Source: Struthio camelus
Lineage: Eukaryota; Chordata; Aves; Struthioniformes; Struthionidae
DNA: 64,000 bases
NCBI RefSeq assembly: GCF_040807025.1
Contig: NC_090952.1
Span: 27,463,068 to 27,527,067, forward strand
Direction: 5' to 3'
A program made the translations under genes and the position numbers. Under the pieces are notes generated by a model. The model saw nothing but the letters and a program-made list of their open reading frames with translations. It was not told the origin of the DNA and ran no database searches. This document shows positions 12,376-23,560 of the stretch, piece after piece. Numbering within the stretch: the stretch's first letter is position 1; the number at the start of each line of letters is the position of its first letter.

Positions 12376-14943
12376 TTAGAGGAAAGAACCGAGCTCTGCA
12401 CTTTCTGAAGAAACCTTTTCACTCCTGGTCAGGCTCCTGCAGTGCCAAGTTTGCTTGTGGTGCAGGATTTTGGTCATTGCTCTTCTATATTTCTGTGACA
12501 TGACATTGTAAAGTATTGGGTTTATAGAAGCCCCAAGGTAGAAGAGAAGCATGGAGAGGAGGTTGAAATACTGCGTGAGGTCATACAGGATGATTTCAGT
12601 CTGGGCGAAGAGGATTCGGCCGATATGGAACGGGAGCCAACACAGTACAAAGGCCAAGACTACGGCCGCTAAAGGAGGAAGAGAATACAGTTTAGTCATT
12701 TTGAGCATAGTTTCGTCTGCTTCTTTAAACTATTTAATGACTGAGGCATCAGCTTGCAATATTTACCCCAGCAAAGACAAGACCTCCTGCCCCGAGCAGC
12801 TCCCGAGCAGCTCCCGAGCAGTTGTGCTGTGGTTGCTGCTGACCTCAGGCAACATGGGTTTAAGGTTGCACACCCAAGTGACTGTAACTAGAATAGGGCT
12901 CTCTGCACCCATGTTGCCCAGTGGAGATGAGGAATCAAATCGGGCAGAGGCAAAGCCTCAGCAGCCTCAGGCCTGTGCTTAGATTAGGAGCTACTGCCCA
13001 CTCTTGTCCTAAAAATGTGAATCGTCACTGAAATCCTGCGATGGGTCTCAGGGGGGAGGAACAGGGGAGGCGTGGGGAGACAGAAAAGGGGAGCAAACCG
13101 CAAAGCAGTCGAGGAAGCTGGGGCTCAAGAGGTGCCGTGAGACACTGAGGAAGAGGAGGGAAACCAGAGCACGTAAAAAGCAAAAAAAAAAAAAAAAAAA
13201 AACAAACTGGACGGAAACAGCTGATGAGTAGCGAGACTGCACTGTTCTGCTGCGGTCTGTTTTCCTGCAGGTGTCTATAGCTGTGGGTGCTGCTGGGTCC
13301 CTGCCGAAAACGCGCCTCTGGTGCGGGGGGCTTGGGAGGGAGGGGCTGGAGGGATGGGGGAGAGTTTTTCGTAGGGAACTGAAAAGGGACCTATTTTGTG
13401 TTCAAGCCTTGGGCTAATCTTTGGAACGTTTTCCATTGCAGAAAGATACCCAAAAAGCGCGCGGACTGCTCGAGGCCTGACAGATGGGCCCTCGTTGGCC
13501 CTCCTTGTGACTCCTGGCACCGGCACCGCTTTGGAGGGGTTAAACGCTGGACGGAGGCGCCGCTCCCGCCGCGGGTGAGCGCGCGCGCCCGGGCCGGGAC
13601 GCTGGCGGTGGGACACCCAGCATAAGCCACCTCCGTAGCGGCTGCTGGGGGGGCTCTCGGGTGCGCCGTAACGCGGGCAGGAGAGCCAAAACCTGAATCT
13701 GCCCCACGCCACAGGCACCCGCTGGGGCAGAATAAAGATGACGTTCAAGTGAACCCAGACACGCGGGCAGTTACCGTCCTGGCCGAACCGGAGTCGCTAA
13801 GCTCTCTATATCGCGCAGGGGAAGTGGCTTTACAGCCCTTCCTTGCTACAAGAGGGGAAGCGCCTGAGCCGGTTTTAAGTCACAGGATTTTCCCGTCTCT
13901 TTAATCCCGCAGGGTCAGAGAGGGCGGGTAGAGAAGAGGAACGTGGTCTCAAAGCAAGCAGAAGCCACGCCGATTTGCTTCCCTTCAGTGCAAGACGATC
14001 GCGAGCCTGACCGCTTCGGACGGGGACGCCCCTTCGCAGCAGGAAAAGCTAGGAACCCAAGTCAGAAACCCGTCGATTTAAAATCGTGGCGAACCTGCGA
14101 GTTTTGCATCCCCCCTCTCCCCCGCCGCGTCGCTACCGCTCGCCCGCGGCAGCGATCAGGGAAGGCAGCTTTTCCGACCGGCTTTCTAAAACACTCTTAG
14201 CCAGCATTTTGACCTTTTTCTGCTCGCCGCCTGGCGCCCCCACAGCCGCCGCCGGCTTCGCCACAGCTTTCTGCAGATGAGCCCGGAGAGCAGAGTCAAG
14301 CAGAGCGTGGGCAGGAAGAAATAACGGGTGGAGACCCAGGCCATGGTCTCCAGCAGCCCCGTGCGGGCGGCGCGCTCCGCCTGCTTGCACTCCCGGCTCG
14401 CGCGGGGCAGGCTGCCGTCGCGCTCTTCCACCCCGAAGAGGAAGAGAGGACGGGGCCGGCGCTGAGCAAGGAGCGGCCCCACAGCGCCAGGATGACCCGT
14501 TTCGCCCGGCGCTTCGTGATCGTGGCTTTGGCTCTCAGCGGGAAGCAGATGGCCAGGCACCGCTCCACGCTCACCGCCGTGATGTGCAGGATGGTGCAGC
14601 ACGTGCACGTTTCGCTCAGGTAGATTAAGAACTTGCAGAGAAAATCCCCGAATATGTACGGTCTGTACTTCCAGATCCGGTAGAGGTCCGAAGGCGGGCC
14701 GAGGAAAACCAGGGTGTCCGACAGCGCCATGCTGGACAGGTACATGTTAACGGTCGTTCTCATTCCCTGCGAGCGGTCGAAAAGTAATATTGTTATCAAA
14801 TTCCCAGAAACTCCCAAGAAAAACAAGAGGATGGAAATCATAGTCACAGGCACCAAAACGTGAACGTCAAACAAAGAAAAAGACTGATCCTCATAGCAGT
14901 CGGTGTCGTTTCTGGCGTGGCTGCCATTGGAGACGGAGCCCAT
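12376..14943 (-). pseudogene. Ghrelin/motilin receptor-like GPCR, probably decayed
   Basis: Class A receptor of the GHSR/MLNR family, which binds acylated gut peptides and couples to Gq. Exon 1 runs 14943 to about 14201 and exon 2 12668-12376, the same two-exon plan and phase-1 split as GHSR and MLNR. TM1-TM4 read openly from the Met at 14943 (MGSVSNGS..., with N-glycosylation sites, LSSMALSD in TM2, the TM3 Cys, and the TM3 Glu of LSETC). TM5 (WVSTRYFFLPTLCLTLL, then RKLW) lies in a second frame and the KKVKML end of exon 1 in a third. Exon 2 is intact, with CWLPFHIGR (TM6) and NPILYN (TM7). The expected donor after ATGCTGG reads CTAAGAG instead of GTAAGAG. The DRY-type motif is ERC, and the TM5 Tyr of GHSR is Ser. 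Sequencing indels could explain one lesion but hardly all. Family very sure, inactivation likely. Confidence 0.8.
12790..12823 (+). repeat. 11-bp tandem repeat
   Basis: Three copies of 'cccgagcagct', in the single intron of the receptor-like gene. The rest of that intron (12669-14200) turns GC-rich to the right and holds a poly(A) run at about 13183-13201 but no exon that I can support. Confidence 0.7.
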
Positions 14944-15065
14944 TCCTGGCTTCAAAGCGGAGGGAAGGGCTGGCTGCGCGTACCCTTGCGCTGGAAACCG
15001 GCTTCGTGACAAGCAAGAGCCACGTTCTGTCCCGCGCGTCCAAGCGCCAGGGAAGCTGCTACACA
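13270..15065. promoter_or_regulatory. CpG-rich region over receptor exon 1
   Basis: GC- and CpG-rich DNA covering exon 1 of the receptor-like gene and its 5' flank. Long open frames on both strands here (for example 13275-13748 minus) reflect composition, not genes. Confidence 0.5.
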
Positions 15066-15069
15066 ACGG

Positions 15070-17900
15070 TTCTTCAGTGATCAGTTAAAAAAACAAATCA
15101 AAATGACGTTCGTAAACGTTTAGCAAACGAAGCTAAACATGTAGATGACGATTAGTCCATTTTATGAGAATGCGGAGGGATATCAGAGTCATACATCTAG
15201 CGTTTTCTAGATGCAACCTTTTAAAAACAATATTTACCATTATAAAGTTCATATTTACCCTTCCTGGTTTTTACCAGCAGCTTCACAGTGATTGGAAAAG
15301 TACCAATTTTTACATTTCCTTTCAAGTCCTGTGAACCCCACTAAGTGCCTGGCTTTCAAGATGGATCCGGTGCCGTCGCTAGACATCTGCAGCAGAGTAA
15401 GTGCGAGGAGAGGCCGTGCAGCCTGACACTAGCCGGACAGGAAAAAACCTCCGCATCTTGTTCAGCAGTTGCCAGATTCTTTCAGCATTTGCAAGCCACA
15501 GGGAGAGGAAGTCTTTAGGCTGAGAAGAGCGTTTCCGTGCGGCTCTGTCAAGGAGCGGGGAGGTTTGCAGGTGGTCCCGGCACCGGGCAGACACAGGGCA
15601 CTTGCACTGCAACATGCCAAACGACTCTTCTGCCCTCGGTGCGCTTTGTGCCAGGAGGTTCCCGGAGCAGCCGGAGTTCCCTGCACAATTTCTGAGGAAC
15701 CGGGTTGGGGCACTTTGATTTTTTTTGTCGTCGTTTTATGGACCATTATGGAGTAATCCATCTTCCTCCCCTCCATCTACACGCGGCTAACGAGGCCGTG
15801 TTGAACACGCACGCTTTGCTCTGCTTTTCTCCTTACCCTGCGAAACGTCTACTGGCAGCGTTTTAATGAGACTGCCACGATAGGATGGGAACGTCTTCAT
15901 TTCGACATCACTCTTAAAAATGAGGCAGCCCTGACGCTTAAGCCCTGATTTACTTTCCACTTCGGAGAAGAGCAGAGCTTACGAGCTGGTAAGTGCCAGC
16001 GTGGGGGAGGCAAGAGGGAAAGCGGGCCAAAGCCAGCGGAAAGGCCAGGGAAGACTCGGGGGAGCTGGGGGGGAAACGGCGCACCGCCGGCAGGCAGCTC
16101 AGGATGCGTCCCGCCGCGGCCCCAGGAAATTCCTGTATTTCCCGCGATCTCAGCCTGTTCTCCTCCGAGCTGCACCCTTCGCGGTCTTTCCTTCTTCAAG
16201 GCTCTTCGGAAGGCAGCGCGCTGCACGACCAAGCCGTGGGGCTTGCGGGCTTGAAAGGTCAGGGCTGAGCGCAGGCAGGGCATTATGCCGACGGAGCTTC
16301 GCTCTCAGCGCTAGGGAGATCGCTGCTGCCGGTCCCAAGAGACGGGGGCACCGACCGTGTTTTTTCAAAAGGCACCTAACCACCTCAAAAAAAAAAAAAA
16401 GAGAAGAAAAGCAATCGGTTTGCAAAGGCCGTGCCTTGCTGCACCTGAGACGCCGCTGCAAAAACTTTCCTAAGAACAAATCGCCAAAGCCCGGCCCTGC
16501 GCGGTGACCCGACGCCGGAGCTGAGCATGCGGCCCGGCGAGGAAGCGACCCGCTTTCCTGCTGGGCAGAAACCCTGGCGTCGGGGCAGCCGGCTCAGCCC
16601 GGAAGGTCACTGTTCGCAGCAGGGTTGGCCCGGGGGGGCACGTCAGGCCTCCCGGTGCGCCCTCGGCTAACCCTGGAGCCCACCACCAATGTGCAGTATC
16701 GTCCCTTTTTTTTAATACATCAGGAATAAACGGCAGTGGCAGCAGGTGACCGGGTTGCGCTTAGTTTCAGCCCAATCGTGGAGGCGGGGGGGGGGGGCTC
16801 CCTTCCCCCTCTTTCCTCAGCGGAGGAAGAAAAGTGGGTTTTGTTTGTTGCTAAAGGCCAGCGTCTGGAATTCATCCTTCGTTCCCGCCTAGCAGGATGT
16901 TTTTGTGTAACGTGCTATGAGTCATGGAAGTCAAATGACTTGGACTGCAGCGCCGGCAGAGCCGAGGCAGCCGCAGAGCCTCCGCGGCGGCGGCAGCGAC
17001 GCGCCGGCTGCCTGCGCGCCCCGGCTGGGGGGACGCCCCGGGGGGACACCCCGGGCTGGGGCGCGCTGGCCGCCGGGCCACGGCTCGCAGCACCGCCGGG
17101 CTCGGAGCCGAGGGCCCCGGCCGCCGCGCCGGGGCAGGGTCAGCGCCCGCGGGCGGCCGCCTCGGGCCGGGCCCGGCTCTTGCCGACGGCGTCTCCGCAC
17201 GCCGCCTTGCTGCTCTCCAGGCGCGCCGTAGGGTCCTTGGGCCAGAGATGGGAAGCAGGGCGAGAATCCCACCTCTGCTGCACGTTTTGCAGCCGGGTCG
17301 CACGTTAGCGGCTGTTTATTTCCCCTGGCTCCGAGGAGGACGTTGGCTCTTTGCCCCCCCGCCCCGGTTCGTCAGCCGGTCTCATGGGGATGTTGCCGCT
17401 TGCGCCCACCCTGCTTCCCTTGGCGGGCCGCGGCTAGGGACAACACGGCGGCACGCCGCCTGCGACCGGACCGCAGGGACACAACCCCCTGCGTCCCGCT
17501 TTGCCCCGGGGAGGGAGGCAGGGAGGGAAGGGAGCCCCGGTCCGCCCGCCCGGCCTCCGCGAAGCGCCCGGGGAGGTCTGCCCGCTCCGCCGGGAGCTTC
17601 AGCGGCAGGAGAAGACGACGACGAACACGCTGAGGGTGCGGGCGGGTGGAAGAGGGACAGAGCAGCGCAACGGCTCTATCTGCGAGCGCTCAGGCTTGAA
17701 AAGTCAGGCCTGCCGCGCTCTCTCCTTGCGGTAGCGTTGGGAATACCAACAATCCAACAAGTTTCCCTCCATTGTCGCTAATGGAGGGAACTAACTAACA
17801 AACGAACGCACCCGGCTGGTTTGTCTTTGGCCACAAGGGTGGCGTTAAACAGCCGGGTCGCGTCGGGGCAGAGGGCAGTTCCCTAACGGCGCAGACCCGC
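15070..17900. other. Gene-free GC-rich stretch upstream of TAF9B
   Basis: The first 800 bases are ordinary unique DNA. From about 15990 onward the sequence is very GC- and CpG-rich. Many overlapping frames stay open on both strands (up to 190 codons at 16736-17308), all with proline/arginine/alanine-rich low-complexity translations. No splice-consistent gene and no RNA gene was recognised. Confidence 0.55.
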
Positions 17901-18353
17901 CGCCCGGCCTCCACGGCCCCATCTGTAAAATGGGGGCAGCAGCAGCGCCCCGCCCGCCCCCGGCAGCGTCTGACCCGCTGCAAGACAGTACGGGGCTGGT
18001 AACGATAAGTAACAGCGCGAATGCAGAAAAACGTGTTTAAAAGTAATTTTATTAAAAAAAAAAAAAGGAATTTATGCATGACAGAAACGTATGAAAAGAG
18101 CGGGAAAAAAGCCCTTTCTGAGCAACTACGGGGCTCGGGCGGGAAGGGGGCGCCCCGCCCCGCGGCCAGGCCCCGTCGCCATGGCGACGCGCCGCGCGCC
18201 GCCGCCGCCGCGGTCACGGGGTCGACCGGGCCCCGTCGCCATGGCGACGCGCCGCGGTCACGGGATCGGCCGGGCCTCGTCGCCATGACGACGCCCGGCC
18301 CCCGCCGCTCCGGTCACGGGACCGGAAGGCGCTGCCGCGGCAGAGCGGAAGCG
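17900..18353 (+). promoter_or_regulatory. TAF9B CpG-island promoter with repeated palindromes
   Basis: CpG-dense DNA just upstream of the TAF9B start codon. The 14-bp palindrome GTCGCCATGGCGAC occurs at 18175-18188 and 18235-18248, with a degenerate third copy at 18279-18292. It resembles an RFX X-box and also contains the CCAT core used by YY1. A 'ggtcacggg' element repeats at 18212, 18256 and 18312; the first two head near-identical 44-bp blocks. An ETS-type CCGGAAG lies at 18322-18328. No TATA box is seen. Confidence 0.65.
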
Positions 18354-21300
18354 ATGGAGCCGGCGAAGATGGCGTCTCCCAAGAGCGCGCCCAAAGACGC
18401 GCAGGTAGCGGGGGCGCGGGGAGGCCGCCGCGGGGTCGGGCCGGGCCGGGCCGGGCTGATCCGGGCGGTGCTGAGCGCTGCCTCCCGCCCCTCAGGTCAT
18501 GGCGCAGATCCTGAAGGACATGGGCATCACGGAGTACGAGCCGCGCGTCATCAACCAGATGCTGGAGTTCGCCTACAGTAACGGCCGGGGGCGGGGGGGG
18601 GCTGGGGAGGTGACAGGGCCGGGGGGAATCGGGGGGGGTCCGCGGGGCACTCGGGGGGATCGGGGAGGTCTGTCGGGCTAGGGAGGATCGGAGAGGTGAG
18701 AGGGCCGAGGTGGGGATCGAAGGGTCCGCGGGGACGGGGAGGGGGAATTGGGGAGGTTTGTAGGGCTGGGGGGTATCAGGGAGTCCACGGGGCTGGGAAG
18801 GGATTAGGGAGGTGACAGGGCCGAGGTGGGGATCGAAGGGTCCTCGGGGACGGGGAGGGGGGAATTGGGGAGGTGACGAGGTTGGGGGGTATCAGGGAGT
18901 CTGCAGGGTTGGGGGGGGGATTAGGGAAGTGACAGGGCCAGGAGGGTGTGGGGGCGGTGAGGGACCCCGAGTGGTGTCACAGGAGGGACACGCTGGAGCC
19001 CTGTGCAGCCAGGAACGCGGCCCCTGGAGGAAGTGCTTGCCTAAGCACCAGTAACGGGAAAAGGGAATGCTACTTGTAAAAGTGTTTCTTGGGTAGTGTT
19101 TTCACTGTCAATCTTCAAACATAGTTCTGGAGAAAGCAGTGTTGTGCGCATTCTTGTTTTCTGGGGGGATAAATGCAGGGTACTGGGGGGAAAATGTCTA
19201 TTTTTTTTTGTTTCTTTTATTCCATCTTTAATGAGATGCTCCATTTTCTAAAGGGTATGTGACTACTATACTGGAAGATGCAAAAATTTACTCAAGCCAT
19301 GCTAAGAAATCTAGTGTCGACGCCGATGATGTAAGATTAGCGATCCAGTGTAGGACGGACCAGTCATTTACATCTCCACCTCCAAGAGATGTAAGTAAAG
19401 CTATATTTATAATTTCAGAACGTGGTAACAAAACTACAGATGGGAGCGTAACCATGTCTCTTCAGTTCTTGTTAGATATTGCAAGACAGAAAAATCAAAC
19501 GCCTTTGCCGCTGATAAAGCCTTATTCTGGACCCAGACTTCCACCTGACAGATACTGTCTAACAGCTCCAAACTACAGACTTAAGTCCTTACAGAAGAAG
19601 GTAAGGGTGCCGTGTAGCGTTCCGTTTGGATTTGACAAGGCAGCTAATCTTCACGTTGTTCATCAGGAGTGTTCAAGGAAGTTTTTCACACCTCTGTAAG
19701 AGATGTGTGCGCAAATGCTGACCTGTGCTCACCAAAAGGTTGTTGGAAACTAAGTCAGTGAGTGGTCTTTGTCTCTTGGAATTTCCAAATATTCCTATTG
19801 TTAATAATTTCAAAGGTGAAGCGTATAAGAAAATGGATTCTATGATTCTTTTTAGCTTTACAGCAAAATTCTTCAAGTTTTATGGTAGCTTGTAAAAGGC
19901 AAGACTAAGGTTTAGATTTTTAGAGGATATTTTCTACTTCTTATACCTTAGATGTTTTTTTCTGTTTTAGAGGGAAGAGAAAAGATTCACTTTGCTTACT
20001 GAAAAATGCTGAATCTCTCCATCTATAATATTTTATCTTTATTTCCCCCATTTAAAGAAGTATTTCAACAGATGAGCCTAAGGTTAGATTCCAGATATTG
20101 ATATGTCTTAGTCTAGATGTAGAGTAGAAGAGTAAATACTGATTAAAAAGTTCCAGTTATTCTTTTCTGTAAAAATTCATATGATTGTCCTGAACACTGT
20201 CTGTCACCTCACGTATCAGTTGATCTTTGACGTTATGTCAAGTCTGTGACCTGCCGAACTACACTCTGTGACAGTTGCCGAGGCTAAGCAATTCATGTAT
20301 GCTGTACTTCGGTTTATGAAATGTTTAGAGGGGTCAGCATCATATTAAAAAAAAAAAAATGGTTTGATTTCCAGAGTGCAGAGCACTTGGTAAGCAAGAG
20401 TGCCCGATTATATACTGCTGATGCTCTTTATTATCGTATGGAAGGGTCTGGTTTTTGTTTTATCTTGTCTTGATGAAGGTCTGTGCATTCCTCATGTGGT
20501 TTTGCTTCCACAAGGTACCTTATGGAGTTGTTTGCACCACGAGGAGTTTGAGACCTTCTGCGTTAGAATACGTTGACATAACTTATTATTGCTGTGAAAT
20601 AAACTGAGGTTTTGTAGGAGGAACCCCTTTTTTTCCTCGTGTTAAGAATTGTTAATTTCTAACACGATGCTAAATTAAATATTCTCTCTTGACAGGTCTC
20701 TTCCTCTGCAGGAAGAATAACAGTCCCTCGCTTGAGTGTTGGTGCTGTAAGCAGCAGACCTAGCACGCCTACTTTAGGTAAGAAACAGCTCAGTTGTGGT
20801 CTCCCATGTTGATTTTGTGAAATAAAAAAATTTGAGGAGTGTTTATAAACATTTTTCAACCATTTAAGAAATGTTGGGTGCTATCTGAACATAATACCAT
20901 TGTTAACACTTAACATCTCGATGAAAAAAAAAAAGTTAATTTCCAAAATTATTTTAACTTTGATATGTTTATATGTTACTGGTCTTCCATATTTTTATTC
21001 CTGCATTTCTGTTAACTTCTGCATGTGAAGAGGCCATTCAGAAGCAGAAATAAGTTCAATTTTTTCCCTCAATGTAACCAATATACTGAACTGTTAATAG
21101 CAGCAAATGAAATCCGTTTTTCTAAAAAGTTCACAAAATTTGGTCTGAGCATTTACATTTACGTTTATGAGTGTGTGTATTTGTTGCTAGCCTCGCATTT
21201 CATTGGTCATGAATAAACGTGCAGCTGCCCCTGAAATCTGACCGATATACATCCCATATTGATGTGTTCCTATTTTTTTTCTTATTTCTTTGAAAATAAT

Positions 21301-22656
21301 AGATTCCGTGTTCAAAGCAAACTTAGGAATGCAAGTTCTTTTGTTTTCTTACAATCCTTTGTCTGGCTTTTAGGTACACCTTCAGCACAAACAGTCTCTG
21401 TTTCAACAAAAGTTGGCACTCCAGTGTCACTGACTGGTCAGAGGTTCACCGTACAGATCCCATCTTCTCAGGCAACAGTCAAATCAGGTAAAATAGAAAC
21501 TATAAAACACCAACTTCTCAGATCAGTGTCACTTTTTTTTGTTGGTCTTTTTAGCAGAACAGAAATTAGTTTATAGTAGTTTATTAGAGTTATTAGTTTA
21601 TAGTAATAATGTGGGGAAATCATTCCACTTCCTCAGTTGTTAAATATTGCTAGTCTTTACCGTAGTGGCTAATTGCATTTTGTCTCTTACACTCCTGTCT
21701 TTGGTCATTCCTGTAACTTCTAGTTTTAATTCATATTTCTAGCATAGTGGTGGTGACAAGAGTATCTAGCGTTTCAAACAGCTTTCCCTTACACCTGACT
21801 ACCACCTCTGTGCTCGCTCGCTCTCTTGCCTGTTTGCTTGTCCTGCTACCCTTCTCCTGTCTTTTGTTCTTCTGCAGTCCCAGTAAAGACATAAGAGTCC
21901 GGCAGACAAACAAAAACCTTAAGTTAACTAATGATCTCAAATGGGAAATACAGTAGCATTGCAGATGCCCTGTCGCAGTTAAAGGCTACATAAATATTTA
22001 TGTGCTTGACTTCTCAGTTTGTGTTATTAACATACTCGGTCTCATCATAGATTTTAAAATTGTTACTGGAAGCAACAATTTGAGGCTGCTGTAAAAAGAG
22101 TCTTGGTACCTAAAATTCTAAAATGGTTATTAGATATGACATTAAACTGAACTGGTGCAAAGATTTGTAAGCACAGATAACGCTTGTAAAAAGTGCCTCC
22201 AAAAAAGCCTTAGCAGCTGCTGTACTAACAATAATAAAACTTGAGAGAAATTAGGTTTCTATTGTGCTAGTAATGCCTTTGAAGTGTTACAAACAGGAAA
22301 AAAAAAGACTTTTGACACACAACATGTGTTTGTTTTCTGATGGTAGGTTATTATATGTAGGTTGTTACGTGTTTCACGAGCTTGAAGTGAGTACTTTTTT
22401 GTTAGATTTGTTAGCTCTGTTTCAGTGTGGAGATCAGCTGTCCTTTTTTTTCTATCAGTATATTTAGTGACGTCTTTTTTTCTTTACAGCCACACCAACA
22501 ACTCCAACAGTTCAGAATGTTCTAATTAATCCTTCATTAATTGGTCCAAAGAACATTCTTATTACTACAAATATGGTGTCATCACAGAATACAGCTAGTG
22601 AATCAAATCCTTTGAAAAGGAAGCATGAAGATGATGACGACTACGATAATTTGTGA
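18354..22656 (+). CDS. TAF9B: TAF9B, TFIID/SAGA-type histone-fold subunit
   Basis: TAF9-family proteins pair by histone fold with TAF6/TAF6L in TFIID and SAGA-type coactivators in the nucleus. Seven coding exons: 18354-18404, 18496-18577, 19254-19390, 19466-19600, 20696-20777, 21374-21487 and 22490-22656. All have AG/GT borders and consistent phases, giving 255 aa (human TAF9B is about 251). The start [17 protein letters not shown] matches the family N-terminus. Residues about 18-85 are the histone fold ([20 protein letters not shown]... [11 protein letters not shown]), followed by the conserved [20 protein letters not shown] block and an acidic tail ([13 protein letters not shown]). [12 protein letters not shown] and [13 protein letters not shown] favour TAF9B, while [15 protein letters not shown] looks like TAF9. 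Position next to FNDC3C and KIF4A supports TAF9B. It converges on KIF4A. Confidence 0.95.
18590..18960 (+). repeat. G-rich minisatellite in TAF9B intron 2
   Basis: Directly after exon 2 the sense strand becomes a run of 'ggggagg/ggggatc' blocks. A larger unit is visible: the segment beginning 'ccgaggtggggatcgaaggg' at 18705 recurs at 18821, a period of 116 bp, with shorter internal repeats. Many G-runs of three or more suggest G-quadruplex potential on the non-template strand. Confidence 0.8.
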
Positions 22657-23507
22657 AGAGACTGTCTGGTCCCCTCCCTTTCTTCAGAGATGTGATTCAT
22701 ATTGAGTCTGCTAGGGTATTTGCTAAATGTTCTTTGTAAACTGTATGATAGGATGGAAATAGTCTGTTAATACGCAGTTGGTTATAGAGTGAGCAAAAGA
22801 TCGTGGCCCTGTGGAAAGACTAAAAAGCAGCTAATCTTTTTCTGTGGCCTGTAATGGCTTCTAGACCTCAACAGAAATGGTAAGAAACTAGTCACTGTTA
22901 CACAGGAGTACAGTCTTCACGTCTCTTCTGTCGCCTGTATTTCAAACAGACAGACGTGTTTGTGGCGTTGAAGACTGGTGAGCCAGGTGCTTTTGTAGTA
23001 CTGTACTGTGCCAAGTAAAAATAATTTTTATAAAGCACTGGGTAATGTAGAATCTAGTATATAGCTACTTCATTTCAAATCACGTTAAAAAAACCAAGAA
23101 CAGCATCTTTGGTGAGGAGGGAAAGCGCCAGGGACTATCGGCTTTTTTTTTTTTTTTTTTTCCCCCTCCTCAAATGCATTTACTGCTTCTAGAGTGTTAC
23201 TTCTGTACTCTGCTCTCCGTATGCAGTATTAATAGGCATGAACATTTGCTCTTACAGTAGAAATACAGACAAAAAGTAAAGGATGGTGCTTTTTTTTTTT
23301 TTCCCTACAGAACACTTGTTTAGTTTGACCTCCATTATTCATAAATTAGTGATTTTGGTTGGTCTACCCACAGCAAGTATACCCAGGCCTCTATGTAAAG
23401 TTAGTGGAAGAGGTAAAAGCAGCGCTCTGGTTTGTTCTTTATTTGTTTCCAGAGAGTGAACCTGTATCAGTCATCAATTCATTAAGCTTGTATTTGTATG
23501 TGCAACC

Positions 23508-23513
23508 AATAAA
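23508..23513 (+). terminator. Polyadenylation signal, TAF9B
   Basis: AATAAA about 850 bases after the TAF9B stop. About 20 bases downstream begins a genomic run of 28 A (around 23533-23560), so cDNA primed there could be internally primed. The 3'UTR is about 22657-23530. Confidence 0.8.
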
Positions 23514-23560
23514 ATAGCCTTAACATTGTGGTTTAAAAAAAAAAAAAAAAAAAAAAAAAA

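Noticed and set aside
16736-17308. 190-codon open frame in GC-rich DNA
   Set aside because: Composition-driven; overlapping frames are open on both strands, with Pro/Arg/Ala-rich translation and no domain or splice context.
23533-23560. Poly(A) run as evidence of a processed retrocopy
   Set aside because: It follows the TAF9B poly(A) signal in an intron-bearing gene with no flanking target-site duplication. A simple A-run is enough.
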